From: Methylomonas albis | Lineage (GTDB): Bacteria > Pseudomonadota > Gammaproteobacteria > Methylococcales > Methylomonadaceae | DNA length: 64,000 bases | Assembly (NCBI RefSeq): GCF_014850955.1 | Contig: NZ_JACXSS010000001.1 | Span: forward strand, 1,488,001-1,552,000 | Direction of reading: 5' to 3' | Shown here: positions 1-9,311 of the stretch, piece by piece | How the letters are laid out: the number at the start of each line of letters is the position of its first letter | Position numbering within the stretch: the first letter of the stretch is position 1 | Program-made: the position numbers and the translations under genes | Notes under the pieces: model-generated | Seen by the model: the letters and a program-made list of their open reading frames with translations, nothing else | Databases searched by the model: none | What the model was told of the DNA's origin: nothing

Positions 1-155
1 TACACGGCCGGATGGGCGTGGCCCAGGTTGCACACTGCAATGCCGGCGACTGAGTCGAGATAGCGACGTCCATCGGTATCCCACAGCCACGCGCCTTCGC
101 CGCGTGCAAAAGTGACCGACTGGCGGGCATAAGTAGGCATGATGTGACTGGTCAT
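1..155 (-). CDS. argD: Acetylornithine aminotransferase, N-terminal part (runs off the window)
   Basis: The reverse strand from 155 encodes about 51 residues starting [20 protein letters not shown] and continuing through a [12 protein letters not shown] segment to an [13 protein letters not shown] segment. This is the typical beginning of acetylornithine/ornithine aminotransferases, PLP enzymes of fold type I that transaminate N-acetylglutamate semialdehyde in arginine synthesis. The ATG at 155 fits the family start, although no clear Shine-Dalgarno lies before it. The PLP lysine and most of the protein are outside the window, so separation from other class-III aminotransferases rests only on the N-terminus. 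Confidence 0.85.
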   Translation of the reverse strand, partial: MTSHIMPTYARQSVTFARGEGAWLWDTDGRRYLDSVAGIAVCNLGHAHPAV

Positions 156-430
156 TTTGCTAAGACTCTGAAAGTGTTTTGAAAAAACGCTATTCGCTCG
201 AAAAAAGCGCGCGATTATATTTTTTTAATCCGACATAAGCAATAAATAGTTTTTCCTGGAAAGCCGGTAGTTTCGTATCTGTGTAAAGCATTATCGGCGA
301 GGCTGGGAGGAAATTTTCGAGCGTCGGGGAGTTTGTTATAAATCTGTAACATTAATGCTTTAGATTTGTGCAAATTAAGCTGTTTCGATCGGTTTGAGTT
401 TGCCGGCGATATACTCACAAAGGACTTGCG

Positions 431-943
431 TTGAACGAAAACGAACATCTTTTAGACGATAAAAAGCACATCGTTTCGATCCGGTTGAACAACTCCGACC
501 GGATTGCCGTGCGTTCCATGGCTGCTCGGCTGTTTGTGCGCGAGTCCGAATTGTACCGGTTTGCGGTCTATCATTTGCTAAATCGTTTACACAAGCTGCA
601 TGAAGACACCTGTGTCGGCAGCGATTTGTTGCCCTTATTTATCGAGTTTAAGGACGAGCTCAATACCCATTTGGGCTTAAAAAAACATCAGCTTTTCAAG
701 ATTTTTAACGGTAAGAACCCTGATCCGGAAAAATTCGTGTCGATGGCGGATATAGAGCTATTGTTGCTGCCGCAGCACGCCGTACGGCAGCGTTTGCAGC
801 AAATGAACGAAGCTGCCGGGCAACGCCGAGCCGATACCAATGCCTGGTTATTGGAATACTTGAAGGAAAAATACCATTTCAGCGTGTATGACGCGGATGC
901 TGAGTTGCCGTTGTTGGATGCGCTGGCTCTGGAAAATAGATAA
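431..943 (+). CDS. Small protein with ribbon-helix-helix-like N-terminus, unknown function
   Basis: This 170-residue protein most likely starts at TTG 431, because AAAGGA lies about seven bases upstream; the first in-frame ATG would cut into the conserved-looking N-terminus. Residues about 14-50 (a VSIRLNN strand, then two amphipathic helices containing AARLFVRESELYRFAVYHLL) resemble Arc/MetJ-type ribbon-helix-helix DNA-binding folds. The rest is charged and helical with no domain I recognise. It is transcribed away from argD across a 275-base spacer. A regulatory role is an inference from the N-terminal pattern only. Confidence 0.6.
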   Translation: MNENEHLLDDKKHIVSIRLNNSDRIAVRSMAARLFVRESELYRFAVYHLLNRLHKLHEDTCVGSDLLPLFIEFKDELNTHLGLKKHQLFKIFNGKNPDPEKFVSMADIELLLLPQHAVRQRLQQMNEAAGQRRADTNAWLLEYLKEKYHFSVYDADAELPLLDALALENR

Positions 944-1066
944 ATCTGAGGCTATTTCACTCATCCCCTGAGCGTTTCGGGCTCACTGGCGCCCGCCACA
1001 TCATTGCAGTAGTAGTGGGTTTTAGCTATGCTGATCAGCTAGATTGTTTTGTTGCGCGGAGGCTGC

Positions 1067-1705
1067 ATGTCATTGACCCCATCATTGTTTCCGGAATTGA
1101 TTCAAGCGCTTATCGACGATATTGCGGCGCATGCCGAGGAAGTAACCGAGCTGGATCAGGCAATAGGCGACGGCGACCACGTATTTAATTTACAGCGTGG
1201 TTTGCAGGCCTTGCATGAGCATGCGAGTGAGATCGCGCCGCTCGACTGGGTTGCCGCGTGGCAGAAAATCGGCATGACGGTGATGGCTGCTGTGGGAGGT
1301 GCTTCCGGCTCCTTGTATGCGACTTTGTTTATCGCGTTGGCCAAGAGCGGTCGAGATAAAGTCATCGATATTTCCGGATTTTCTGACGCATTTCTACAGG
1401 CTGTCGAGGCTGTGAAGCTACGCGGCAAGGCCGAGGTTGGCGAAAAGACCATGCTGGACGTGTTGGTGCCGGTGGCTTTGGCCTTACGAGATGAGGCTGC
1501 TGCCGGTAAATCGCTAGCGGAGATTCTGGATCGGCTTTGCCAAGTGGCGGCAGATGGCGTGGAAGCTACTCGGGATATGCTGGCCACCAAGGGTCGCGCT
1601 TCGTTTCTGGGTGAGCGCAGTAAAGGCCATATCGATGCCGGCGCCAAGACTGCGCAGTTAATGATTACGGCTATAGCCGCGGTGTTGAAAAAATCCTGCG
1701 ATTAG
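1067..1705 (+). CDS. dhaL: Dihydroxyacetone kinase subunit DhaL (ADP/ATP-binding)
   Basis: DhaL carries the nucleotide for phosphorylation of dihydroxyacetone bound to DhaK. The 212-residue protein has the magnesium-binding aspartate motif IGDGDHVFNLQRG near residue 30 and the glycine-rich GGASGSLYATLF segment typical of the DhaL fold. I chose ATG 1067 over the in-frame TTG at 1049 because GGAGG sits at 1058-1062. The partner dhaK lies directly downstream on the opposite strand, so the two subunits cannot share one messenger. No PTS-type dhaM is present here, so whether the phosphate donor is ATP or a PTS protein cannot be read from the window. Confidence 0.88.
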   Translation: MSLTPSLFPELIQALIDDIAAHAEEVTELDQAIGDGDHVFNLQRGLQALHEHASEIAPLDWVAAWQKIGMTVMAAVGGASGSLYATLFIALAKSGRDKVIDISGFSDAFLQAVEAVKLRGKAEVGEKTMLDVLVPVALALRDEAAAGKSLAEILDRLCQVAADGVEATRDMLATKGRASFLGERSKGHIDAGAKTAQLMITAIAAVLKKSCD

Positions 1706-1708
1706 GGG

Positions 1709-1735
1709 GCGGGAGTGGTCGTCGCTCCCGTTTTG
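1709..1735. terminator. Hairpin terminator between convergent dhaL and dhaK
   Basis: CGGGAG at 1710-1715 pairs with CTCCCG at 1725-1730, followed by TTTT. It lies four bases after the dhaL stop and before the dhaK stop at 1772. A longer T-run is absent, so efficiency is uncertain. Confidence 0.6.
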
Positions 1736-1771
1736 CTGTTCGGTCCAATGGCTTTTGCGCTTTGGGTCCTA

Positions 1772-2758
1772 TTAACAGCCCCAACGCAGTGCAGCAGTAT
1801 TCACTGGTGCATCCCATAAACCCTGCATGTCTTCATCCAGCAGCGTTAGAGTTAGCGAGCAGCCGGCCATATCCAGCGAGGTGGTGAAATTGCCGACTAA
1901 GGAGCGCTGGATGATCAGGCCGCGTTTGCTGAAATATTGCCAGGCCAGTTCGTAAATCAAATGTAGTTCGATTAGCGGTGTGGCGCCGAAGCCGTTCACG
2001 TGCAGCAAAACGGCTTGTCCCGCAGCCGGTTTCAGTTCGTCGACAATGTGCCCGGCTAATTGTTCGACAATTTCGCTGGCACTCATCATTTTCACGGTTT
2101 CTCGGCCGCGTTCACCGTGTATACCAACCCCCAATTCGATTTCGTCATCGGCGATGGCGAAGGTCGGATGACCTAAGGCCGGTACTGTACAGCTGCTCAA
2201 GGCTACCCCGATGGAAGCGGTCGCTCGATTGACGCGTTCGCCCAACGCCTTGCAAGTGGCTAAGTCGGCGCCATTTTCGGCGGCGGCGCCGACGATTTTC
2301 TCGACGATAGTCGTGCCGGCTACCCCTCGACGGCCTATGCTGTGGGTTTTTGGTAAGGAAATATCGTCGTCGATCAAAATGCTGGCGTTCGGTAGGTCCA
2401 GCATCTCGGCGGCCATTTCAAAATTCATCACGTCGCCGGCGTAATTTTTAACAATAAATAGCACGCCAGCGCCGCCGTCCACGGCTTGCGCGGCGGCCAG
2501 CATCTGGTCCGGCGTCGGTGAGGTGAATACCTGGCCGGGGCAGGTCGCATCCAGCATGCCGACGCCGACAAAGCCGCTATGCAAAGGTTCGTGACCGGAA
2601 CCGCCCCCGGAAATCAGCGCTACCTTGCCGGTTTTGCGGACGTTTCGATACACAAAACGCGGATCTGGATTGAATTGCACGATGTCGGCATGAGCTTTGG
2701 CAAAGCCCTGTAGGCTGGTTTGCAATAAGGTGTCCGGGCTGTCGATAAATTTTTTCAT
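1772..2758 (-). CDS. dhaK: Dihydroxyacetone kinase subunit DhaK (substrate-binding)
   Basis: DhaK binds dihydroxyacetone covalently as a hemiaminal on a histidine. The 328-residue protein shows GGGSGHEP with His56, a substrate-contacting position, and GVGIHGERG with His214, the likely covalent histidine. Length matches the stand-alone PF02733-type subunit. The start at 2758 is supported by GGAGGCG just upstream. The gene follows a HAD phosphatase on the same strand with a 33-base gap, suggesting co-transcription, and faces dhaL. Function in glycerone or C3-sugar metabolism follows from the family; substrate specificity is not proven by sequence. Confidence 0.92.
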   Translation of the reverse strand: MKKFIDSPDTLLQTSLQGFAKAHADIVQFNPDPRFVYRNVRKTGKVALISGGGSGHEPLHSGFVGVGMLDATCPGQVFTSPTPDQMLAAAQAVDGGAGVLFIVKNYAGDVMNFEMAAEMLDLPNASILIDDDISLPKTHSIGRRGVAGTTIVEKIVGAAAENGADLATCKALGERVNRATASIGVALSSCTVPALGHPTFAIADDEIELGVGIHGERGRETVKMMSASEIVEQLAGHIVDELKPAAGQAVLLHVNGFGATPLIELHLIYELAWQYFSKRGLIIQRSLVGNFTTSLDMAGCSLTLTLLDEDMQGLWDAPVNTAALRWGC

Positions 2759-2791
2759 GATTCGCCTCCGCTGTCTTGGTGTGGGATGAGC

Positions 2792-3613
2792 TTAAAGTGG
2801 GTTGTTCCGCAATAGTGTAGTGACGTCGCGGATGTCCGGTACGATCCAGTTCGGGCCGAAATCGGCTGCTGCGACGTCTTGTTTGGTGGATATGCCGCTA
2901 AGTACCATCAGGCTGCGGATGCCGGTGCGTACTGCGCCCAAAATATCGGTGTCTAGTCGGTCGCCGATAGCAATAGTGTAGGCCGTATCGACGTTTAGCA
3001 GGCTTAAAGCCTGCCGGTAGATGATCGGTTCGGGTTTGCCGATAATCATCGGCTTGACGCCGGTTGATGCGGTCAGTGCTGCCAAAATAGCGCCGTTGCC
3101 GTGCGTCTCGCCGCGTTCGGTCGGCAGGGACAGGTCGCCGTTGGTGCCGATGAAGTGAGCGCCGGCCCTTAGATTCAGGGTTGCGGTGGCCAGCTTGTCC
3201 CAGCTCAACTCTCGGTCCATGCCGCACACTACGAGGTGCGCGCGCTGATCAGGGTTGGTGTCGTTCAGCCCTGTCAGTGTAAAGCCTAAATCCATTAGAG
3301 GTTGTCGGGCGCCTATCCCGCCGATTACAAATATGCGGGTAGTTAGCGGGTCGTAGCGTTCGGACAGATAAAGTGCGGTGGCCATGCCCGATGTCAGAAT
3401 TTCGTTCAACGTTACCGTTACGCCCATTTTCGCCAGCTTGACCACATACTGCTCTGCGGTCAGGCTGGCGTTATTGGTGGCCAGGATGAAAGGCAGTTTT
3501 AAATCGCGCAGGGTCTGAAAAAACTCAACGATACCGGCTTGAGCTTGGTCGCCGTGCCAAAGGACGCCATCCATGTCTATGATCAGGGCGCGGATGTCGG
3601 AAAAAGCTTGCAT
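2792..3613 (-). CDS. HAD-superfamily IIA phosphatase (NagD/phosphoglycolate-phosphatase-like)
   Basis: This 273-residue protein (start at ATG 3613) contains the HAD nucleophile motif DMDGVLWHGD near its N-terminus, TNNAS as motif II, a GKPEPIIY lysine motif and GDRLDTDILG as the metal-binding motif IV. The large cap between motifs II and III is typical of class IIA enzymes such as NagD, 4-nitrophenylphosphatases and phosphoglycolate/glycerol-phosphate phosphatases. An in-frame start at 3718 would add 35 residues ahead of the HAD fold with no homologous look. It precedes dhaK by 33 bases, so a role with triose or glycerol phosphates is an attractive inference. Confidence 0.82.
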   Translation of the reverse strand: MQAFSDIRALIIDMDGVLWHGDQAQAGIVEFFQTLRDLKLPFILATNNASLTAEQYVVKLAKMGVTVTLNEILTSGMATALYLSERYDPLTTRIFVIGGIGARQPLMDLGFTLTGLNDTNPDQRAHLVVCGMDRELSWDKLATATLNLRAGAHFIGTNGDLSLPTERGETHGNGAILAALTASTGVKPMIIGKPEPIIYRQALSLLNVDTAYTIAIGDRLDTDILGAVRTGIRSLMVLSGISTKQDVAAADFGPNWIVPDIRDVTTLLRNNPL

Positions 3614-3764
3614 ATCTGTCTCGCTTGCTTGAGGCTGTTTGGAATTGGCTAATGTGCGGTCAAAGCCTGATATTTCATAGGAGAAATGCCAGGAATTTGT
3701 GGTGGGCAAGAATTGCATAAATCCCCGCTTGCTGTCCAGTTAGGTGGGCTTAAAGGTATTTTTC

Positions 3765-3793
3765 TTGACTAATCGTTTATAACCTAGTTTAAT
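3765..3793 (+). promoter_or_regulatory. Sigma70-type promoter for the tRNA-Phe pair
   Basis: TTGACT at 3765-3770, a 17-base spacer and TTTAAT at 3788-3793 sit so that transcription would start about 8 bases before the first tRNA at 3808. The fit to consensus is good at the -35 and moderate at the -10. Confidence 0.6.
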
Positions 3794-3807
3794 GCGCGGC
3801 TCTTGAC

Positions 3808-3883
<76 letters not shown>

Positions 3884-3906
3884 TTCTGGTTTTAGGTTAG
3901 GTCGCT

Positions 3907-3982
<76 letters not shown>

Positions 3983-4321
3983 TCCTGCATGCAAGCACTC
4001 CCTTCAAATACTAGCTGTTCGGCTAAATTATCCAAAATCACAGTTTTTGTGTTGCATTAAAGGGCGACAGGCGGATTTTCATGGGTCAATTCAAGCCAAT
4101 TTGGCGGGCGGCTACGGTTGTAGAACGCTTAAGAGTTAATTTCTGATCCCCGACTCAAGATGTTTTTTGTGCTCAGAGCGATGTTGTCGTGCTTGATGGC
4201 TAATATCTTTTTGGCTGACTGACAATGTCTACGCGGTGCGGATACTGTTGCATGCGGACGGTTCACAGGGAAGGGAGTCGGTGCCGGCAGTCAACCCTGG
4301 TCAGCGACATGCTAATGTTGA

Positions 4322-4350
4322 TTTACATCCTTGAAAGATCTGGTTATAAT
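4322..4350 (+). promoter_or_regulatory. Strong sigma70 promoter ahead of the rimP-nusA-infB operon leader
   Basis: TTTACA at 4322-4327, exactly 17 bases, then a perfect TATAAT at 4345-4350. Transcription should begin near 4357, about 245 bases before rimP, giving a long leader. The 340 bases between the second tRNA and this promoter show no gene I can support. Confidence 0.75.
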
Positions 4351-4356
4351 CCGGCT

Positions 4357-4505
4357 TTTAATTTTTCGCTGCAGTCTCCGGGCGGAAAATTGTTTCCTGG
4401 GAAGCGTGGTTTGCGAGATCTAAAGTCTCAATAACTGAGGGATTATTCCTCGATGCTGTCTCAAGCGTGGTTTTGCTAAGAAAGCCCCTATAAGGGGTTT
4501 TTTCT
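4357..4505 (+). ncRNA. Structured leader or small RNA ending in an intrinsic terminator
   Basis: Between the promoter and a terminator lie about 150 bases without a convincing reading frame. Visible structure: a GAGA/TCTC hairpin at about 4415-4429, a GAGG/CCTC hairpin at about 4437-4450, and a direct repeat AAGCGTGGTTTGC (4402-4414) and AAGCGTGGTTTTGC (4463-4476). The segment then ends in the AAGCCCC/GGGGTTT hairpin. This could be a free small RNA or the attenuated leader of rimP-nusA. It does not match tRNA, 6S or 4.5S RNA by eye. In E. coli the rimP-nusA operon also has terminators before its first coding gene. Confidence 0.45.
4482..4505 (+). terminator. Leader terminator 1
   Basis: AAGCCCC pairs with GGGGTTT (one G-T wobble) around a TATAA loop, followed by a T-rich tract. 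It lies about 97 bases before rimP, so transcripts must read through or be antiterminated to express the operon. Confidence 0.7.
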
Positions 4506-4507
4506 TT

Positions 4508-4580
4508 TGTGGGCTTTCGAAAACGCGAAGCCCACGGGTTTTGCTTGTTTATGGAAGAGCCTGAGGCTCTTTTTTTTTGG
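4508..4580 (+). terminator. Two further stem-loops, the last a textbook intrinsic terminator
   Basis: GTGGGCTTTCG/CGCGAAGCCCAC at 4508-4535 forms a long stem. AGAGCC (4556-4561), TGA loop and GGCTCT (4565-4570) followed by T8 forms a near-ideal intrinsic terminator only about 22 bases before rimP. Stacked terminators here imply regulated read-through. Confidence 0.75.
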
Positions 4581-4601
4581 GTTTGAAAAGGTGAGGCGTT
4601 A

Positions 4602-5087
4602 ATGAAACAGGCTCCTGAACATTTGGTGGATTTGATCGAGCCAATTGTCGAAGGTCTTGGCTATGAGTGCGTGGGGATCGAGTACAGCCCGCATCCGACG
4701 CACGGTATGTTGCGCATCTATATTGATAGCGAAAACGGTATTTTGCTGGAAGATTGCACCAAGGTTAGTCATCAGCTCAGTGGAGCGCTGGATGTCGAAG
4801 ATCCGATTCAAGGCGAATATCATTTGGAAGTTTCTTCGCCTGGCGCGGATCGGCCATTTTTCAAGCTCAGCCAATTTCAACGCTTTTTGGGGAGCACTGT
4901 ACTGGTGAGTTTATTCAAGCCCATCGATAAACGCCGCAAAATTACCGGGCAGATTAAGGCCGTCGAAGGCGAGACTGTGCTGTTGCAGGATGGCGAGCTG
5001 TTATTAAGCATCCCGTTTCAGGCAATGAGCAAGGCACGCTTGGTGCCGGATTACTTACTCAATAAAGGAGGTCGCAGTGGCAAATAA
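4602..5087 (+). CDS. rimP: Ribosome maturation factor RimP
   Basis: RimP assists 30S subunit maturation. The 161-residue protein has the N-terminal domain with GLGYECVGIEY and LRIYIDSENG, then EVSSPGADRPFF, a RimP hallmark, and the C-terminal SH3-like barrel. AGGTGAGG precedes the ATG. Its stop overlaps the nusA GTG start by 11 bases, and it is the first gene of the conserved rimP-nusA-infB-rbfA-truB-rpsO-pnp order. Expression is likely controlled in the long leader upstream. Confidence 0.96.
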   Translation: MKQAPEHLVDLIEPIVEGLGYECVGIEYSPHPTHGMLRIYIDSENGILLEDCTKVSHQLSGALDVEDPIQGEYHLEVSSPGADRPFFKLSQFQRFLGSTVLVSLFKPIDKRRKITGQIKAVEGETVLLQDGELLLSIPFQAMSKARLVPDYLLNKGGRSGK

Positions 5088-6588
5088 AGAAATTTTATTA
5101 GTAGCAGACGTTTTTGCTAACGAAAAAGAAATAGACAAGGAAATTATCTTTCAGGCCATTGAGTCCGCTTTGGAAGCGGCGACTATCAAACGTTACGAAA
5201 ATCCAATTAAAGCTCGGGTGGCTATTGATCGTCATACCGGCGATTATTCGACATACCGGCGTTGGTTGGTGGTCGATGTCAATCCGGAAGTCAACGGCGA
5301 TGTCGAACATCCCGGCTGGCAGGTATTGTTGGAAGTGGCTCAATTCGATAATGCTGATATTCAAATCGGCGATTATGTGGAAGAAGAGATCGAATCGGTT
5401 GACTTTTGCCGAATCGCCGCGCAAACCGCCAAACAAGTCATTATCCAAAAGGTTCGCGAAGCCGAGCGTAAGAAAATTGTCGAAGCTTATCAAGATCGGG
5501 TTGGCGAATTGGTCACCGGCGTCGTGAAGCGTTTGGAAAAAGGCAGTGTTTATCTGGATTTGGGCGGTCATGTTGAGGCATACATTGCCCGTGAAGATAT
5601 GATCCCGAAAGAGCCGGTTAGAATGGGTGATAGAGTGCGCGGGTATTTGAAAGCGGTGCGCTCAGAGCCGCGCGGTCCGCAGTTGTTCGTCAGTCGCACT
5701 GCTCCCGAATTATTGATAGCTTTATTTCGTTTGGAAGTGCCGGAGGTTGGCGAAGGTTTGATCGATATTCTGGCTGCGGCCCGTGATCCTGGTTCCCGCG
5801 CTAAAATCGCGGTAAGAGCCAACGATCCGCGCCTTGATCCCATCGGTGCTTGCGTCGGTATGCGCGGTTCCAGAGTGCAAGCTATCTCCAATGAATTGGC
5901 CGGCGAACGGGTCGACATCATTTTATGGAACGGCAATGACGCGCAATTCGTGATCAATGCCATGTCGCCGGCGGAGATTCAGTCGATAGTGGTGGATGAG
6001 GATAAGCACAGCATGGATGTGGCGGTTGCTACCGACAGCTTGTCGCAAGCCATCGGTCGTGGCGGTCAAAACGTGCGTCTGGCTACAGAGTTGACCGGTT
6101 GGGAATTGAATATTCAGGATGCCGCGCAAGTCGATAAAAATCATGATGAAGCAGCGGCTAAATCCAAACAGCAGTTCATTGAGTTGCTGGATGTCGATGA
6201 AGAAATTGCCGGTATTTTGGTAGACGTGGGTTTGAATAACATCGAAGAAATTGCCTATATCCCAGTTGACGAAATGCTGGAAATCGAAGGCTTCGACGAG
6301 GAGTTGGTGGAAGCTTTGCGTAGCCGCGCTAAAGACGCTTTACTGATCAGCGCGATCGCATCCGAAGAAAAAATTGAAACCGCCGTGCCTAGCGAGGAAT
6401 TGCTGGGAATGGAAGATATGGACGAAGAACTGGCGCATCAAATGGCAGCCAAAGGCATCGTCACCATAGACGACTTGGCGGAACAGGCGATAGACGACAT
6501 TATCGAATTTACCGGCATGACCGAGGAGCGTGCTGGTAAACTAATCATGAAAGCCCGCGAATCTTGGTTCGCAGAGGATAAGGGCTGA
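5077..6588 (+). CDS. nusA: Transcription termination/antitermination factor NusA
   Basis: NusA binds RNA polymerase and nascent RNA to modulate pausing, termination and antitermination. The 503-residue protein has the N-terminal polymerase-binding domain, an S1 domain around residues 135-200 ([18 protein letters not shown]), two KH domains around 230-340 ([24 protein letters not shown]) and two acidic C-terminal repeats to about 500, the gammaproteobacterial form. The GTG start at 5077 has AAAGGAGG before it and lies inside the end of rimP. NusA may feed back on the terminators in the operon leader; that is inference from E. coli. Confidence 0.97.
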   Translation: MANKEILLVADVFANEKEIDKEIIFQAIESALEAATIKRYENPIKARVAIDRHTGDYSTYRRWLVVDVNPEVNGDVEHPGWQVLLEVAQFDNADIQIGDYVEEEIESVDFCRIAAQTAKQVIIQKVREAERKKIVEAYQDRVGELVTGVVKRLEKGSVYLDLGGHVEAYIAREDMIPKEPVRMGDRVRGYLKAVRSEPRGPQLFVSRTAPELLIALFRLEVPEVGEGLIDILAAARDPGSRAKIAVRANDPRLDPIGACVGMRGSRVQAISNELAGERVDIILWNGNDAQFVINAMSPAEIQSIVVDEDKHSMDVAVATDSLSQAIGRGGQNVRLATELTGWELNIQDAAQVDKNHDEAAAKSKQQFIELLDVDEEIAGILVDVGLNNIEEIAYIPVDEMLEIEGFDEELVEALRSRAKDALLISAIASEEKIETAVPSEELLGMEDMDEELAHQMAAKGIVTIDDLAEQAIDDIIEFTGMTEERAGKLIMKARESWFAEDKG

Positions 6589-6602
6589 GGCAGGAGGATA
6601 CT

Positions 6603-9308
6603 ATGAGCGATAAAACAGTACAGGAATTGGCAGAGGTTGTTGGCATCCCTTTGGAGCGTTTTTTAGAACAATTGAAGGAAGCCGGTTTGACAGCCAGCGA
6701 GCCCGACGATTTGATAAATGACGAAGAGAAAGTCAAACTACTTGCGCATTTGCGTAAGCGCCATGGCAAGTCGGATGCTGATCAGGAAGCTGCTGCCCCC
6801 AAGCGCATTACCTTGAAACGCAGTACCAAAACCGAATTAAAACAATCCACCCCGCCGGGTACAGCCGTTAAAACCGTCAGTGTTGAGGTGCGTAAGCAAA
6901 AAACGTACATCAAGCGCAGCGATGCTTCGGGTAACGATGATCTGAGACAGGCCGAATTAGCCAAGCAAGCCTTGGAAGTACAGAAGCGGCAACAAACCAT
7001 CGAAGAAGAAAAACGCAAACATCTGCACGAACAAAAGTCCGCGCCCACTGTTGAAGATGAGCAAGTGGTCAGTCAGGATGTGGTCCAGTCTGCTGAAGTG
7101 TCAGCGTCGGCTGCATCGGTCGCTGCGGAACCGGTAGTTGCGGAGCTTCAGGAGGCTAATGAATTGCCAGTGGTTGCGGAAGCGCAGTCTGAAGTGGTCG
7201 CCAAGGTCGATGCTCATGTGCCGAGCGCTGTTCCGGAGATGACCGAAGAGCAGCGTTTGGAAAAAGAAAAGAAAGAAAGGCTGGAAGCTGCGGTGCAAAG
7301 AACCGCCGAAAAAGTCAAACAAAAAGCCGAAGCCAAACAGCAGCAAACTACGCTGCATAAGAAAAAAGCCGAATTCAAACCTACGCGTGGCCCAACGACC
7401 GATGGCGATATCGGTGGTGGTGGCGATGCGGCGCGTCGTGGCGCCAAAGGCAAAAAAGGCAAAGGGCCTTCGCGTCGGGATAAACCGGAGTTCGAACCGG
7501 ATCTTAATCAAGGTCGGCATAAATTCGAAAAACCGCTCGCACCGACTGTCTACGATGTGACCATTCCTGAAACCATCGTGGTTTCGGATTTGGCTGCAAA
7601 AATGAACATTAAGGCAGCGGAAGTCATCAAGCATTTGATGAAGCTGGGCATTATGTCTACGATCAATCAAACCATCGACCAAGAAACGGCGGTGATTTTG
7701 GTCGAGGAAATGGGTCACAAAGCCATCATGCAGAGTGAAGATGACTTTGAGCAGGAAATGCTGGCCGAAGTACAAGGTGAAACGGACGAACGTAAAGTGC
7801 AATTTAGAGCACCTATCGTCACCATCATGGGTCACGTCGATCATGGTAAAACCTCTTTGTTGGATTACATCCGCAAAACGCGGGTGGCTGCCGGCGAAGC
7901 GGGCGGTATTACCCAGCATATTGGTGCTTATCAGGTAAAAACCGATCATGGTGCGGTAACCTTTCTGGATACACCGGGCCATGCCGCGTTTACCGCGATG
8001 CGGGCTCGCGGTGCGGAAGTGACTGATATCGTTATCGTAGTGGTCGCTGCCGACGACGGCGTGATGCCGCAAACCAGAGAAGCGATCGATCACGCGCGTG
8101 CGGCTAATGTGCCTATCATCGTGGCATTGAACAAAATCGATAAACCGGAAGCTAATCCTGACAGAGTGATGCAAGAACTGGCCACGCTGAATGTGGTGCC
8201 CGAAGAGTGGGGCGGTGATGTGCAATTCCTCAAAGTATCGGCTAAGGTCGGTACGGGTATTGATGAATTGATCGAAGCGCTGATCGTACAGTCGGAAGTT
8301 CTGGAGTTGAAAGCGCCGATTGACGGTATCGCTTCCGGTATTTGTATCGAATCGCGTCTCGATAGAGGCCGCGGTGCAGTGGCGACCATACTGATTCAAA
8401 AAGGTACGTTGAGCAAAGGCGAATTTGTGCTTTGCGGACACGAATATGGCCGGATTCGGGCTATGTTCGACGAGAATGCGCACGCTATCAAATCGGCAGG
8501 ACCCAGTATGCCGGTGGAAATTCTTGGTTTGTCCGGTACACCGGACGCCGGCGACGAATTTCTGGTGGTGCAAAACGAACGCGTTGCTCGCGAACTGGCG
8601 GCTCATCGGGAAGATCGTAAACGCTCCAACCGTCACGCCGCGCAACATGCGTCCAAATTGGACGACGTGTTCTCGCGGATGGCAGCCGGCGAAACCTCCA
8701 CGCTTAATGTCGTTATCAAAACCGATGTACAAGGCAGTTTGGAAGCGTTGCGCGAATCCTTAGTCGGCTTGTCTAACGAAGAAGTGCAAGTTAAATGCAT
8801 TTTCGGCGGTGTCGGCGGCATTAACGAAGGCGATGCCAACTTGGCTTTGGCTTCCAGTGCGATTCTGATCGGTTTCAATGTGCGTGCCGATGCGGTAGCC
8901 CGGAAATTGATCGAAGAAAAAGACATCGATCTGCATTACTACAGCATTATTTACGAAGCCATCGACGAAGTGAAACGGGCGATCAGCGGTATGCTGGCGC
9001 CGGAGATCCAGGAAAAAATCGTCGGTCTGGCCGAAGTGCGGGATGTGTTCCGTTCGCCGAAATTCGGTGCGGTTGCCGGTTGTATGGTTATCGATGGTTT
9101 CGTCAAGCGCAATCTGCCGATTCGGGTATTGCGGAACAATGTGGTGATTTACGAAGGACAGCTGGAATCCTTGCGTCGCTTCAAAGACGATGTCAATGAA
9201 GTGAAGATGGGCATGGAGTGCGGTATCGGCGTGAAGAATTACAACGATGTGCAAAATGGCGATCATATCGAAGTCTTTGAACGTATCGAAGTCAGACGGG
9301 AAATCTAA
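6603..9308 (+). CDS. infB: Translation initiation factor IF-2
   Basis: IF-2 is the GTPase that brings initiator tRNA to the 30S subunit. The 901-residue protein has an N-terminal IF2_N domain, a long charged Lys/Glu/Gln linker, a second IF2_N-like domain near 325-375, and the G domain with GHVDHGKT at 410-417, DTPGHAAF (G3) and NKIDKPEA (G4). Beta-barrel and C-terminal tRNA-binding domains follow. CAGGAGG precedes ATG 6603. It sits 14 bases after nusA and three before rbfA. Length is normal for gammaproteobacteria. Confidence 0.98.
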   Translation: MSDKTVQELAEVVGIPLERFLEQLKEAGLTASEPDDLINDEEKVKLLAHLRKRHGKSDADQEAAAPKRITLKRSTKTELKQSTPPGTAVKTVSVEVRKQKTYIKRSDASGNDDLRQAELAKQALEVQKRQQTIEEEKRKHLHEQKSAPTVEDEQVVSQDVVQSAEVSASAASVAAEPVVAELQEANELPVVAEAQSEVVAKVDAHVPSAVPEMTEEQRLEKEKKERLEAAVQRTAEKVKQKAEAKQQQTTLHKKKAEFKPTRGPTTDGDIGGGGDAARRGAKGKKGKGPSRRDKPEFEPDLNQGRHKFEKPLAPTVYDVTIPETIVVSDLAAKMNIKAAEVIKHLMKLGIMSTINQTIDQETAVILVEEMGHKAIMQSEDDFEQEMLAEVQGETDERKVQFRAPIVTIMGHVDHGKTSLLDYIRKTRVAAGEAGGITQHIGAYQVKTDHGAVTFLDTPGHAAFTAMRARGAEVTDIVIVVVAADDGVMPQTREAIDHARAANVPIIVALNKIDKPEANPDRVMQELATLNVVPEEWGGDVQFLKVSAKVGTGIDELIEALIVQSEVLELKAPIDGIASGICIESRLDRGRGAVATILIQKGTLSKGEFVLCGHEYGRIRAMFDENAHAIKSAGPSMPVEILGLSGTPDAGDEFLVVQNERVARELAAHREDRKRSNRHAAQHASKLDDVFSRMAAGETSTLNVVIKTDVQGSLEALRESLVGLSNEEVQVKCIFGGVGGINEGDANLALASSAILIGFNVRADAVARKLIEEKDIDLHYYSIIYEAIDEVKRAISGMLAPEIQEKIVGLAEVRDVFRSPKFGAVAGCMVIDGFVKRNLPIRVLRNNVVIYEGQLESLRRFKDDVNEVKMGMECGIGVKNYNDVQNGDHIEVFERIEVRREI

Positions 9309-9311
9309 ATC

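Noticed and set aside
4225..4434. A 69-codon plus-strand frame before rimP
   Set aside because: It runs across a near-perfect promoter and into the leader RNA, so it is unlikely to be translated.
4357..4505. The rimP leader as 6S RNA, 4.5S RNA or a tRNA
   Set aside because: None of the expected conserved pieces (6S bubble, SRP GGAA tetraloop region, tRNA arms with CCA) are present.
7101..8732. A 543-codon open frame antisense to infB
   Set aside because: It lies wholly within infB, has no family likeness and is rich in His, Phe and Arg, as expected from the complement of a biased coding frame.
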